In this document: one piece after another, positions 1 through 8,786 of the stretch
How positions within the stretch are numbered: position 1 is the first letter of the stretch
How the letters are laid out: each line of letters begins with the position of its first letter
From: an uncultured Peptococcaceae bacterium
Lineage (GTDB): Bacteria > Bacillota > Peptococcia > Peptococcales > Peptococcaceae
Direction: 5' to 3'
DNA: 64,000 nucleotides
Assembly: GCA_910585405.1 (NCBI GenBank)
Contig: CAJUDO010000007.1
Coordinates: 1-64,000 of the forward strand
Notes under the pieces: generated by a model
What the model saw: only the letters and a program-made list of their open reading frames with translations
Databases searched by the model: none
Told to the model about the DNA's origin: nothing
Translations under genes and position numbers: made by a program

Positions 1-78
1 TTAACTGTGTCCTTTGATACTTGGATGGATTGGGATTTTCATAGTAAACATTTTTTTATGCCTAGCATGTCGCGTCAG

Positions 79-255
79 CTACAGCGGGGCAAGAAGTTTT
101 TTCCAATCTGTGCCACAGGACACTTGTTGCCGTTTTATGGTTTTCACTTTTCCGCTATCTTCACCAAAATTCTGCATCAATATGAACAGCTGCGCAGACT
201 GCTCTTGAAACGGTGGACGTAGTCCATAACGCGAAAGACAGTCAAGCAACTGTAC
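79..255 (-). pseudogene. possible remnant of a coding region without a start
   Basis: The minus strand is open for 58 codons and contains no ATG until late. It reads as a plausible protein tail containing LSRYGLRPPFQEQSAQLF and ending KKLLAPL before the stop at 79-81. An in-frame stop lies at 256-258. I do not recognise the family. The rest of the first 439 bases holds no convincing gene. It may be the decayed 3' end of a mobile-element gene, or chance. Confidence 0.2.
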
Positions 256-439
256 CTACCCGACCATTCGCACAGCAGAACGTGCTTCAAGCATTGGGTA
301 TCATAGATAGAACAGGTGATGGGCAGCAAAAAATATATATGCTCATTGCAGGTGAAAAAGTATAATAAGAGCATAATAAAAAGATGCGTTGCTTTTTGGA
401 AAAGGCTGTGTTATGCTGATTCAAAAAGGAGCGGCAGAA

Positions 440-742
440 ATGAAAAAGAGTGCGTTGGCTTCTGCCATACAAAAAATTTTAGGCGGCAAATGGAAAATTG
501 AAATTATTTACTACATTGCTTTTCAGAATGTACATCATTTCGGAGAACTGCGCAGGCATATCGGCGACATTACAGAATCCAGTCTGACAAAGCAGCTTCG
601 GGAATTGGAGGCAGATGGCTTTATCACCCGTCATGACTATCAGGAAGTGCCTCCCCATGTGGAATACAATCTGACCGACTTTGGGAAAAGCTTTATTCCT
701 GTTTTTGAACATATGAAGCAATGGGGCGAGGAAAATCTATAA
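440..742 (+). CDS. HxlR-family transcriptional regulator
   Basis: About 100-residue winged helix-turn-helix protein of the HxlR/MarR-like family. GGKWKIEIIYYIA near the N-terminus, FGELRRHIGDI in the recognition region and the C-terminal VEYNLTDFGKSFIPV wing motif are typical of the family. The ATG at 440 is chosen over upstream ATGs because AAAGGAG lies about 9 nt before it. HxlR proteins often sense electrophiles or redox-active compounds and control a nearby gene. Here a DUF3788 gene follows 84 nt downstream on the same strand, so co-transcription is likely. Ligand unknown. Confidence 0.85.
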   Translation: MKKSALASAIQKILGGKWKIEIIYYIAFQNVHHFGELRRHIGDITESSLTKQLRELEADGFITRHDYQEVPPHVEYNLTDFGKSFIPVFEHMKQWGEENL

Positions 743-826
743 TGTCCTGCTCTCAACGCAGTGATTTCACGAATCGTTGCTTGAAGTCGGGCGAAAGGAC
801 AAGGCAAACGGATAGGAGAGGAAAAT

Positions 827-1240
827 ATGCTGGATAGAATACCTAGCGAGGAAGAAATGACAGATTTGGTGGGGACATCTTTATATGAGATATGGAAGAT
901 GCTTTGTGCCTTCATTGAGGAAGCCTATGATATGGAGTGCCTGTGGAATCAAGGCGGCAAAGCATGGAAATATGAATATAAATATCGCCGGGGCGGCAAA
1001 ACGCTGTGTGCGCTATATGCAAGAGAAAACTGTGTGGGGTTTATGGTGATCTTGGGGAAAGCAGAGCGTTTAAAATTTGAAGCGGATAGAGACGCTTACG
1101 CCAAAGAAGTGCAGGAGCTTTATGACGAAGCGCAGACTTACCATGACGGGAAATGGCTTATGTTTGAGCCAGTAGATACTTCTTTGTTTGACGATTTTAT
1201 GAAACTGCTGCGCATCAAAAGAAAGCCGAACAGAAAGTAG
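827..1240 (+). CDS. DUF3788 family protein
   Basis: A 137-residue soluble protein with the DUF3788 signature block YRRGGKTLCALYARENCVGF in the middle and a C-terminal WLMFEPVD segment. AGGAGAGG precedes the ATG at good spacing. DUF3788 proteins are small alpha/beta proteins of unknown function, often encoded beside HxlR or MarR-type regulators, as here. No signal peptide or membrane segment is visible. A hairpin (GTAGAATT / AATTCTAC) covers the stop codon region at 1237-1259 but lacks a following U-run. Confidence 0.8.
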   Translation: MLDRIPSEEEMTDLVGTSLYEIWKMLCAFIEEAYDMECLWNQGGKAWKYEYKYRRGGKTLCALYARENCVGFMVILGKAERLKFEADRDAYAKEVQELYDEAQTYHDGKWLMFEPVDTSLFDDFMKLLRIKRKPNRK

Positions 1241-1470
1241 AATTTTTGCTGAATTCTACAACTGTCGGCTTGCCTCAAAGTTACCCGTGATAAATTTATT
1301 GTTTATTCTAAATTTAGAAAATTATTGCGGGTATAAGCGATTTCGTGAAAGTATCTAAGCTCCTGTATATAACAGCGCTACTGTGAATAAGTGACGTAAT
1401 CGGTCAATCCATACCGGAGAAAGTATGGGATAATATGAACCAGCAGAATTCGTCAATAGGAGGGGAAATG

Positions 1471-2055
1471 ATGCGTATAATTCAGAGAAAAAATGCAGAA
1501 ACGATGGCCGACTGGAAGAAAAGCATACTGATTTATATGACTGTTTGGACAACTTGCGTGCTGTGGTTTTGGTTCGATATGGATGGCGGAGAATGGATTA
1601 TGGCATATACCATTTTATCATTTGGAGTGTATCTTCCTGTCACAACATTGATAATTGCTTTTCGTTTGGAGCGGAAGCAAGACTTGGGGATTTGGCGTTG
1701 GGCTGCAATGGGATTTCTCAGTATCATGTATGCAGCGGCTGTGTGGGCTACCTTTGCATTGGCAACATTCCTTGGGGCAGCAAATATTGCAAGTCCGTTT
1801 TTCTCTACGCTCTTGGTTGGTTTCTGTTCGAGTGCGATTGGCATGATCTTGGGCTGGTTGGTGCGGAGTCAAAAATTGAATAGGAAGGTGCCTGTTATCG
1901 GTTTGTTTCTGTTGCTGGTTATCCTCTATGTAAAACTCAAAACCTTGAATGGCTCCTTTTTCCGCCTAGTACTCATTTTGGATATACCTGCTGCGGTCAT
2001 GCTCGTGGTTTCAGGAGCATGGGTTCTGCTTCAAAAAGCAGGAAAACAGGAATAA
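1471..2055 (+). CDS. hypothetical integral membrane protein
   Basis: About 194 residues with roughly five to six hydrophobic segments (ILIYMTVWTTCVLWFWF, IMAYTILSFGVYLPV, MGFLSIMYAAAVWATF, LLVGFCSSAIGMILGWL, VIGLFLLLVILYV, VLILDIPAAVMLVV) and a short basic C-terminal tail. The family is not recognised. AGGAGGGG at 1459-1464 fits either of two adjacent ATGs (1468, 1471); 1471 gives better spacing. A perfect 14-bp palindrome, TTCTAAATTTAGAA (about 1306-1319), lies in the upstream gap and may be an operator. Confidence 0.7.
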   Translation: MRIIQRKNAETMADWKKSILIYMTVWTTCVLWFWFDMDGGEWIMAYTILSFGVYLPVTTLIIAFRLERKQDLGIWRWAAMGFLSIMYAAAVWATFALATFLGAANIASPFFSTLLVGFCSSAIGMILGWLVRSQKLNRKVPVIGLFLLLVILYVKLKTLNGSFFRLVLILDIPAAVMLVVSGAWVLLQKAGKQE

Positions 2056-2132
2056 ATCCGGCAGCTGTAAATTGGGAATTTATGGAGTAAAATTGACTTC
2101 TATGCAGATTTTTTAATAGCGTAAAATAATTT

Positions 2133-2228
2133 ATGAAAAAAGGAAAAATAGTAGAAGATTTCGAAGAAATAGAAGCAATAGAGAATGTAAGAGATATTTT
2201 GCAGCCTTGCAGAAGCAGTAACTATTGA
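2133..2228 (+). other. possible tiny ORF or decayed gene before the DUF262 gene
   Basis: A 31-codon frame starts MKKGKIVEDFEEIEAIE and ends prematurely. Shifting frame near 2195 gives a second plausible tail, LAEAVTIDDEEKYF, that stops just before the AAAGGAG of the next gene. The two halves look like one small acidic protein interrupted by a frameshift. Weak support; function unknown. Confidence 0.2.
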
Positions 2229-2263
2229 TGATGAAGAAAAATACTTTTAAAAGGAGAGCACCA

Positions 2264-4083
2264 ATGAAAAAGATAGAAGGGTCACCTAAAAATTTGAAAT
2301 AACTGTTGCAAAACACAAAATATTCAATTCATTATTACCAGCGTGAGTATATGTGGCAGAGAAAGCACATAGAAGAACTGGTTGATGACTTGACCACGGA
2401 ATTTCTGGAATATTATCAGCATGGTGATGCACGTCCTGCAGTTGCAGACTATGGAGCGTATTTTATGGGTTCCATTGTTTTGGCAGGAAGAGAAAATGCC
2501 ATCATTGATGGACAGCAGAGATTTTCATCTTTAACTTTGTTGCTGATGTATCTGAATAATCGTTTAAAAGCTATCGGACAAAGCTATAACATGATTGAGA
2601 CTATGATTTTCTCTGAGTCGTTTGGTACAAAGTCTTTTAACATCAATGTGGATGACAGACAGGAATGCATGGAAGCAATTTTTAATAATAAAGAGTATGA
2701 TACAACAGGAGCCGGTGAATCGGTTAGGAATTTGTATGGCAGATATTTGGATATCCAAGATGTCTTTCCTCCGGATATTTCTGATAATATGCTACTTCAT
2801 TTCTGTGATTGGCTGGCAGAGAAGGTTTTTTTATAGAGATAGTGGCAACTACGGAACAGGATGCTCATAAAGTATTTGTTGCGATGAATGACCGTGGTCT
2901 GAGTCTTACATCTACAGAAATGTTAAAAGGATATCTGCTATCGGAAATCAAATCAGATAGTATCAGGGAAAAGATGAATGGACTCTGGAAAGAGAAGGTA
3001 CTTGCGCTGAAAAAGGATGATGATAAGGGCGATGAAACCTTTCTCAAGGCATGGCTCAGAGCACATTACGCAGAAACAATTCGTGACACGAAAGCAGGCG
3101 CAGTAAATAAAGACTTTGATATTATCGGCGGTTCTTTCCATAAATGGGTGCGTGACGAGAAAACTAAGCTTGGACTAGATTCATCCGATGATTTTGAACT
3201 CTTTATCAAGAAATTTGCAAAGCTCGCAGAAGTATATGAACGTATCCGCCAAGCAGAGACTATTTTTTGTGAGGAAACCAAGTATGTTTATTATAATGCA
3301 CAAGTGAATTTCACCTTGCAGCCGCAACTTCTGTTGGCACCAGTTTGTTATGAGGATACATGGCCGGTTATCATTGAGAAGATAAATTTGACAGCAAGGT
3401 TTATTGATATTTTGATTGTATCAAGAGTAACCAATTATCGGTCTGTCGATTACAGCACCATCAAGAATTTTGTTTTCAATGTTACAAAGGATATCCGTAT
3501 GGTGGACATCCCGACATTAAAACAGAAACTGGAGCAGCAGTATATTAATCTGGCATTTGACCCGGCAACAGCTCTTGCGGATTTGAGACTGAATATCTTT
3601 ACGAAAAAATATATTAAAAACATTCTGGCACGTATAACCAGCTTTATTGAAGAACAGACCGGTGTTGCTTCAAACTACTGCAATTATATGAATACCCAGA
3701 CAAAGAATCCTTTTGAAATAGAGCATATTATTACCGACCATTATGAATGGTTTAATGATGAGTATGTCGATCAAGATGATTTCCGCAGATGGAGAAACAG
3801 CGTAGGTGCATTACTGCTTTTGCATAAGAGTATCAATGCAAGCTTGAAAGATAAAAAGTATGATTACAAGCTGCAGAAATATTGCTCCAATGAAGGCAAC
3901 ATCTATACGGAGTCTTTGGGAGAACTTGCTTATCAGAATAATCCGCAATTCAAAAAATTCATTGCGGACAATGGACTGGATTTCAAAGCATATGATCAGT
4001 TCGGTAAGGCAGAGATAATGGAACGTACTGCAGTTCTAATTGAGCTTGTAAAGTTGATATGGAATGATGATATGTTTGCATGA
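2264..4083 (+). pseudogene. GmrSD-like DUF262/DUF1524 restriction protein, disrupted
   Basis: The full-length reading is about 606 residues. The N-terminal DUF262 half has the YYQREYMW motif and the nucleotide-handling motif IIDGQQRFSSLTLL. The C-terminal DUF1524 half has the HNH-like FEIEHIITDHYEW block followed by WRNSVGALLLLHKSINASL. This is the architecture of single-chain GmrSD-type IV restriction enzymes, which cut modified phage DNA. Translation from ATG 2264 (AAAGGAGAG upstream) hits TAA at 2300 after 12 codons, where CAA (Gln) would restore the frame. A second lesion lies in a run of seven T (2826-2832): one extra T joins the 5' frame to the 3' frame as KVFFIEIVATTEQ. The gene is probably inactive, unless the T-tract is phase-variable and the stop is bypassed by a later start. 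Confidence 0.75.
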
Positions 4084-4220
4084 TAGAAAATAATGCTCTT
4101 AAAAATAAAGAAAGATGGAGAAGATATGTTGGAATTGGGGCAAAACAAGGTTCTCTTTCTGTGCAGGCACGTAAAAGAATGGCGATTCGTTCTGCTGTAA
4201 AAGGATTGTATTCTCTTTGA
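4080..4220 (+). CDS. small protein translationally coupled to the DUF262 gene
   Basis: A 46-residue ORF whose ATG overlaps the stop of the preceding gene in the classic ATGA arrangement. The sequence is basic and amphipathic, with RWRRYVGIGAKQGSL and ARKRMAIRSAVKGLYSL. It is too short for family recognition. The overlap implies translational coupling with the DUF262/DUF1524 reading frame, so it might be an accessory part of the same defence locus, or the surviving start of a longer, truncated gene. Confidence 0.45.
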   Translation: MIENNALKNKERWRRYVGIGAKQGSLSVQARKRMAIRSAVKGLYSL

Positions 4221-4321
4221 ATTTATATTATTATGAAACTTGTAATCTGATATTTATACAAGGGGATTCTGTCTTTCTTTTTCCTACAGTATATTTACGC
4301 TATCGCACCAAAGATAAATAG

Positions 4322-4350
4322 TTGACATTTTTTGCAAAAAGTTTTACAAT
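4322..4350 (+). promoter_or_regulatory. sigma-A-type promoter of azlCD
   Basis: TTGACA (4322-4327) and TACAAT (4345-4350) are separated by 17 nt. The predicted start is about 4357. The resulting leader of about 95 nt contains a 9-bp hairpin (GCTCACTGC / GCGGTGAGC, about 4377-4404) followed by TATTTTCTTT, which could act as an attenuator. The remaining gap after the small ORF (4221-4321) shows nothing else. Confidence 0.7.
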
Positions 4351-4452
4351 TTAAACTTGCAAGGATGAAACAAGGGCTCACTGCTGGCTCCTACGGCGGT
4401 GAGCTATTTTCTTTGACTTACTTTGTGATACATAATGGAGGAGGATGAAATT

Positions 4453-5175
4453 TTGTCTGCTGATATAAAATCTGCCTATTTGCGTGGCCTGCAAAATGGC
4501 ATTCCGATTTGTTTGGGCTATTTGTCGGTATCTTTTACCTTTGGGATGATGTGTACGGAAAATGATCTGCCCTTTTGGATTGCGGTGCTGATTTCCATGA
4601 CCAATTTGACCTCGGCAGGTCAATTTGCCGGTACAGCGCTGATTATCAATGGCGGCAGTTTATTTGAGATTGGTCTGACTACCTTTGTCATCAATATTCG
4701 CTATCTGTTGATGTCGCTGTCGCTGTCCCAGCGCATTGACCCGGCTTTATCCATTCCCAAACGCCTGGTTATGTCCTTTGGTGTGACCGACGAAATTTTT
4801 GGCGTCAGCATGCAGGCCAAAGGACAAATTTCAGCGGCTTACTTTATAGGACTGATGACGGCACCTTTTTGGGGCTGGGCCTTGGGCACGCTGATTGGCG
4901 CTACGGCGGTTTCTCTGCTGCCCGATATGGTGCGCAGCGCCTTGGGGATTGCCATCTACGGTATGTTTTTGGCGGTCATTATTCCGCCAGCGCGGGAAGA
5001 GCATGCGTTGGCCTGGGTGATTGTCCTGGCAGCGCTGATCAGCTGTGTGTTTTATTATGTGCCAGTACTGAATCAGCTTTCCAGCGGCTGGGTGATTATT
5101 ATCTGCGCAGTGCTTGCCAGCAGCTTTGCAGCTGTCAAATGGCCTGTGGGCGATGAAGAAGACGGGGAGGCGTAA
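4453..5175 (+). CDS. azlC: branched-chain amino acid exporter large subunit AzlC
   Basis: AzlC-family multi-pass membrane protein of about 240 residues; with AzlD it exports branched-chain amino acids or their analogues. The family pattern is visible: AYLRGLQNGIPICLGYLSVSFTFGM near the start in pieces, TNLTSAGQFAGTALI, and INIRYLLMSLSL. The frame is also open from an ATG at 4435, but that codon is part of the GGAGGAGG ribosome site. TTG 4453, 8 nt after the site, is the likelier start. azlD follows after only 3 nt. Confidence 0.9.
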   Translation: MSADIKSAYLRGLQNGIPICLGYLSVSFTFGMMCTENDLPFWIAVLISMTNLTSAGQFAGTALIINGGSLFEIGLTTFVINIRYLLMSLSLSQRIDPALSIPKRLVMSFGVTDEIFGVSMQAKGQISAAYFIGLMTAPFWGWALGTLIGATAVSLLPDMVRSALGIAIYGMFLAVIIPPAREEHALAWVIVLAALISCVFYYVPVLNQLSSGWVIIICAVLASSFAAVKWPVGDEEDGEA

Positions 5176-5178
5176 GCG

Positions 5179-5520
5179 ATGGAACACAGTTATAATTATC
5201 TTTATGTGCTGGCTGCAGTGGCGGTGATGGCCATTGTCACCTATATTCCCCGCATGTTGCCGCTGACGTTCATGCGGCGCAAAATTCAAAATCGTTTTAT
5301 CCGCTCCTTTCTGTACTATGTGCCCTATGCGGTGCTGGCGGCGATGACTTTGCCCGGGATTCTCTATTCCACGGCAAATGTGGTATCCGCCGTGACCGGT
5401 ATGGCAGCAGCAATCTTTTTGGCCTACAAAAAGAAAGGGCTGTTGATTGTCGCGCTGGGCGCCGTATTTGTGGTGTTTGTGACAGAACAGCTGTGGGCCT
5501 ATGTGCCCATGCCGTTATAG
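5179..5520 (+). CDS. azlD: branched-chain amino acid exporter small subunit AzlD
   Basis: A 113-residue membrane protein with the AzlD motif YIPRMLPLTF after the first membrane segment, followed by FLYYVPYAVLAAMTLPGIL and two further hydrophobic segments. It pairs with the preceding azlC (3-nt gap, GGGGAGG ribosome site inside the azlC end). Confidence 0.9.
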   Translation: MEHSYNYLYVLAAVAVMAIVTYIPRMLPLTFMRRKIQNRFIRSFLYYVPYAVLAAMTLPGILYSTANVVSAVTGMAAAIFLAYKKKGLLIVALGAVFVVFVTEQLWAYVPMPL

Positions 5521-5557
5521 GCTGTGGATAGAATCAGAGAAAAAGGAGCGGGAGCAC

Positions 5558-5782
5558 ATGCAGGAGTTAGTAATAGGTGGAATCTACCGACATTACAAAA
5601 ATAAGCTGTATCAGGTGCAAGCCGTTGCCAGACACAGTGAGACAGAGGAAAAATTGGTGATTTATAAGGCATTGTACGGCGATCACGGCGTGTGGGCAAG
5701 ACCTTTGGAGATGTTTTGTGAGGATGTGACGCTGCCCGATGGTAGCAGCGTGCCACGATTTGCCCTGGTGGAAAGGGATTGA
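5558..5782 (+). CDS. DUF1653 domain protein
   Basis: A 74-residue protein with the DUF1653 layout: GGIYRHYKNKLYQV, then ARHSETEEKLVIYKALYG, then WARPLEMF. The family is small, predicted beta-rich and of unknown role. The ATG at 5558 is chosen for the AAAGGAG 9 nt upstream. It sits 37 nt after azlD and 7 nt before the DNA glycosylase gene, so all may share a transcript. Confidence 0.85.
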   Translation: MQELVIGGIYRHYKNKLYQVQAVARHSETEEKLVIYKALYGDHGVWARPLEMFCEDVTLPDGSSVPRFALVERD

Positions 5783-5789
5783 GGCAAAA

Positions 5790-6449
5790 ATGGATAAATA
5801 TCTTGCATTGAAAGAACAGTTTGAAATCAGACGTGATGCGGAAAATGCAGTAAAGATGGCTGCCTATATGAGAGATTTATTTCCTTTTTACGGACTGCCG
5901 ACCCCGAAAAGAAAAGCAGTTTACAAAGATTTTTTGAAAGCGGAGAAAAACAAAAAGCAGATTGACTGGGAACTGCTTGACAAGTGTTATGCTGATGAAT
6001 ACAGAGAGTTTCAGTATTTTGTGATAGATTATCTCATCACCATGCAAGACGTTTTAGCATTTGATGATGTTCCGCACATAAAAAACTATATAAAAACAAA
6101 ACAATGGTGGGATACCATTGATGGCTTGGACCGGATCGTGGGAAATATAGCTTTTACGGATGCGCGAATAAACGATTTGATGCTTGCCTGGTCAACTGAT
6201 GAGGATTTTTGGGTGCGCAGAGTTGCTATTGACCATCAGCTTTGCAGAAAAGAAAAAACAAATGCAGAACTGCTGGAAAAGATCATCGTGAACAATTTGG
6301 GGAGTTCTGAATTTTTTATCAATAAAGCAATCGGTTGGAGTCTGCGGGATTATTCCAAAACCAATCCAGACTGGGTGAGCAATTTTGTGGAGAATTATAG
6401 AGATAAGATGGACAAATTGAGTCTCAGAGAAGCAAGTAAATATTTGTAA
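5790..6449 (+). CDS. AlkD-like DNA alkylation repair protein
   Basis: About 219 residues of HEAT-like helical repeats typical of the AlkD/AlkC DNA glycosylase superfamily, which remove cationic alkylated bases without base flipping. Visible family features are FPFYGLPTPKRK near the N-terminus, the WWDTIDGLDRIVG block, WVRRVAIDHQL, and the C-terminal NKAIGWSLRDYSKTNPDWV motif that lines the DNA-binding groove. The start ATG is 7 nt after the DUF1653 stop. No partner repair gene is adjacent. Confidence 0.88.
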   Translation: MDKYLALKEQFEIRRDAENAVKMAAYMRDLFPFYGLPTPKRKAVYKDFLKAEKNKKQIDWELLDKCYADEYREFQYFVIDYLITMQDVLAFDDVPHIKNYIKTKQWWDTIDGLDRIVGNIAFTDARINDLMLAWSTDEDFWVRRVAIDHQLCRKEKTNAELLEKIIVNNLGSSEFFINKAIGWSLRDYSKTNPDWVSNFVENYRDKMDKLSLREASKYL

Positions 6450-6539
6450 AGAAGCTCGCAGTTTTTTGCGTCCGACTAATTACATCCATGCCGGAAATAA
6501 TGTGATTGCGAAGCGTAGCACAGAAATCGAGGTGGGATA

Positions 6540-7631
6540 ATGAAAAAGGTAAACAGGGAAATCAGCATTGTTCGCTCCTCTGCTGCGGAGTATCTAACCT
6601 TCATTACTGCCACAGGGGAAAGTGATGTCAATGCAGTTTATTTTGATGAAAATGTATGGCTGACGCAAAAAATGATGGGACTTCTGTATCATGTGGAAAC
6701 GCATACTATCAATTATCATTTGAAAAAGATTTTTGCTGACGGTGAAGTTGACGAAAATTCAGTTATTCGAAAATTTCGAATAACTGCTGCTGACGGAAAA
6801 AGCTATAACACCAATCATTATAATTTAAGCGCGATTATTGCTGTGGGGAACAAGGTGGATTCTCCTCGTGCTGTGCAGTTTCGAAAATGGGCGAATCATA
6901 TCATTGAGGAATTTACTGTAAAGGGTTTTGCAATGGATGATGAACGCCTGAAAAATGGAGGCACAGTTCTGACGAAAGACTATTTTAAGGAACAGTTGGA
7001 ACGTATCCGTGAAATCCGCCTTTCAGAGCGTCGTTTTTACCAAAAAATTACCGATATTTATGCTACCAGTATTGATTATGATGCCAAAGCACAGACCACA
7101 AGATTGTTTTTTGCAAGAGTGCAAAATCAACTTCACTGGGCAATTCATGGGGAAACAGCAGCAGAAACCATTTACCGTCGTGCTGACAGTACCAAGGATA
7201 ATATGGGGTTGACCACATGGAAGGATGCGCCCAACGGAAAAATCCAAAAATTCGATGTGGTGATTGCCAAGAATTATCTGACAAAAGAAGAGCTTTCTGC
7301 AATGGCACGAATCGTCAATGCCTATTTGGATTTGGCGGAATTGCGAGCCGAAGAAGAAGTTCCCATGACAATGGAAGACTGGGCAGAGCAGTTTGAGGGT
7401 GTGCTTCGCTTGAGCAAAAAAGAACTTCTGACCAATGCGGGAAGTATTTCTGCCCAAATTGCCGAGCAACACGCTTTGAGTGAGTTTGAAAAGTATCGTG
7501 TCCGTCAGGATAGACTTTATCAAAGTGACTTTGACCGAATATTGCTGGAGGAAGAAAATGCACAAGCGTTGTCTGATAATCAAACGGTAGCTATGGCTAT
7601 TGATTTGCAGCAAGACGGTGAGCGGGAGTGA
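6540..7631 (+). CDS. RhuM-family (virulence RhuM) protein
   Basis: A 363-residue protein with the RhuM layout: N-terminal ...VYFDENVWLTQKMMGLLY with HTINYHLKKIFADGE, then the IRKFRITAADGKSYNTNHYN motif, and VDSPRAVQFRKWANHII. The second half has the conserved NQLHWAIHGETAAETIYRR segment. RhuM proteins are common on mobile and pathogenicity islands; the Salmonella member affects host interaction, but the biochemical activity is unknown. GAGGTGGG gives the start at ATG 6540. A strong terminator follows about 60 nt after the stop. Confidence 0.9.
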   Translation: MKKVNREISIVRSSAAEYLTFITATGESDVNAVYFDENVWLTQKMMGLLYHVETHTINYHLKKIFADGEVDENSVIRKFRITAADGKSYNTNHYNLSAIIAVGNKVDSPRAVQFRKWANHIIEEFTVKGFAMDDERLKNGGTVLTKDYFKEQLERIREIRLSERRFYQKITDIYATSIDYDAKAQTTRLFFARVQNQLHWAIHGETAAETIYRRADSTKDNMGLTTWKDAPNGKIQKFDVVIAKNYLTKEELSAMARIVNAYLDLAELRAEEEVPMTMEDWAEQFEGVLRLSKKELLTNAGSISAQIAEQHALSEFEKYRVRQDRLYQSDFDRILLEEENAQALSDNQTVAMAIDLQQDGERE

Positions 7632-7692
7632 GCCGACCGGATGAATTGATTCAGGAATATTGTCTCTATGGAGAAAAAAATTAAACAGTCAT

Positions 7693-7734
7693 AAAAAAGA
7701 ACTTCGTCTCAAATTGAGATGGAGTTCCTTTTTT
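7693..7734. terminator. bidirectional rho-independent terminator
   Basis: A 13-bp stem (7699-7711 with 7715-7727, three-base loop, two or three wobbles) is flanked by A-rich sequence on the left and CTTTTTT on the right. It serves the RhuM gene and possibly the convergent YxeA-like gene. Confidence 0.85.
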
Positions 7735-7877
7735 GAAATTGCGCAATCCTCTGCGAAATTTATGCAGACGCCAGAGCGCTTTTGATGAACAGTCAGCAAC
7801 CATTCGGAAATTCCCAATCGTTCAAAGGGAAGGCGCGCGCTATATTATCTGTGAAGTAAATCATGTCGGGTGAAGGG

Positions 7878-8264
7878 CTATTCTGCCTGGGTGATGATGC
7901 GTGGGGCGTTATAGTGCTCCTGCACTGCCTCTGGAAGCTGGTCATATGAAACCTCGCTCCATTCCAGAACATTGCGGACAGGCATGACGGTCAAACAGAG
8001 GAAGGCGTCCTCCTTCAGCGCTCTGGCTGTCCCGAAGGTAATTTTCTTTTCCTTCCCCTTTTCATTGTAAGCGAGGAGCGTGTAGGAATAGGGTAGACCG
8101 CCGTGCAGATCAAACCACCGGCCCTGTGAAGAGACTTCTTCGAGCTGTGTGTTATCAATTTGCGTGTAATAGGCATCGCTGCCTATTCCAGATACCATCC
8201 AAATGCAAAAACATACAAAGCCTGCGGCGAGGACGCTGAGAGTAAACAATATTTTTTTCTTCAT
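7878..8264 (-). CDS. YxeA-like (DUF1093) secreted protein
   Basis: A 128-residue protein with a cleavable or anchoring N-terminal segment (KKKILFTLSVLAAGFVCFCIWMV) followed by a small extracytoplasmic domain. The YYTQIDN, YSYTLLAYNEKGKEKKITF and EVSYDQLPEAVQ segments match the YxeA/DUF1093 family of small OB-fold-like secreted proteins of unknown function. Two in-frame ATGs are 6 nt apart; the inner one (8264) has the better 8-nt spacing from AGGAGG. Confidence 0.85.
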   Translation of the reverse strand: MKKKILFTLSVLAAGFVCFCIWMVSGIGSDAYYTQIDNTQLEEVSSQGRWFDLHGGLPYSYTLLAYNEKGKEKKITFGTARALKEDAFLCLTVMPVRNVLEWSEVSYDQLPEAVQEHYNAPRIITQAE

Positions 8265-8486
8265 TTTCATTTCCTCCTATAATACTTTTTGTGATAATCG
8301 TAAATAGTTGTGAAGTGACTTGCACTTTTTCATAAATCCTCCTTTGCTTCTGTGTTTAAGATAACACGTCAAGCTTACAGGAGGTTTGCGCCAACTTTGC
8401 GGGAACCTTACAATTTTCTGTTGCTGAAAACTTTTCTGCCGGCAGATATGGCTTGTCCCAATGGCAGACCGGTGAAAAATCACAGA

Positions 8487-8786
8487 GAAACCAAAGGTTC
8501 GGGAAGTAAAAACCAAAGGTTACGCAAATAAAAATCATAGGTTACGCAAGTAAAAACCATAGGTTACGCAAATAAAAACCAATGGTTACGCAAATAAAAA
8601 CCAATGGTTACGCAAATAAAAACCAATGGTTACGCAAATAAAAACCATAGGTTACGCAAGTAAAAACCATAGGTTACGCAAATAAAAACCATAGGTTACG
8701 CAAATAAAAACATAGGTTTCCCAATCAAAAACCAAAGGTTACGCAATCAAAAACCAGTGGTTTCACAAGTCAAAACCTGTTGCAGA
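8487..8786. repeat. 13-copy 22-bp tandem repeat array (iteron-like)
   Basis: The conserved GGTT recurs at 8496, 8518, 8540, 8562, 8584, 8606, 8628, 8650, 8672, 8694, 8715, 8737 and 8759: exactly 22 bp apart except one 21-bp step. Each unit is close to AAAAACCAWAGG followed by TTACGCAAAT, with a dyad AACC-NNN-GGTT and an A5 tract in every unit. End units at both sides are degenerate, and a partial copy ends at about 8786. The period is not a multiple of three, so the array is not coding. The length and layout match plasmid iterons, but no rep gene is next to it. Confidence 0.9.

Noticed and set aside
1237..1259. Terminator after the DUF3788 gene
   Set aside because: An 8-bp hairpin exists but no U-run follows, and it includes the stop codon.
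8277..8538. Minus-strand ORFs running into the 22-bp array
   Set aside because: Composition follows the repeat, no ribosome site, period not a multiple of three; chance frames.
8487..8786. CRISPR array
   Set aside because: Units are contiguous 22-bp tandem copies with no unique spacers, and no cas gene is present.
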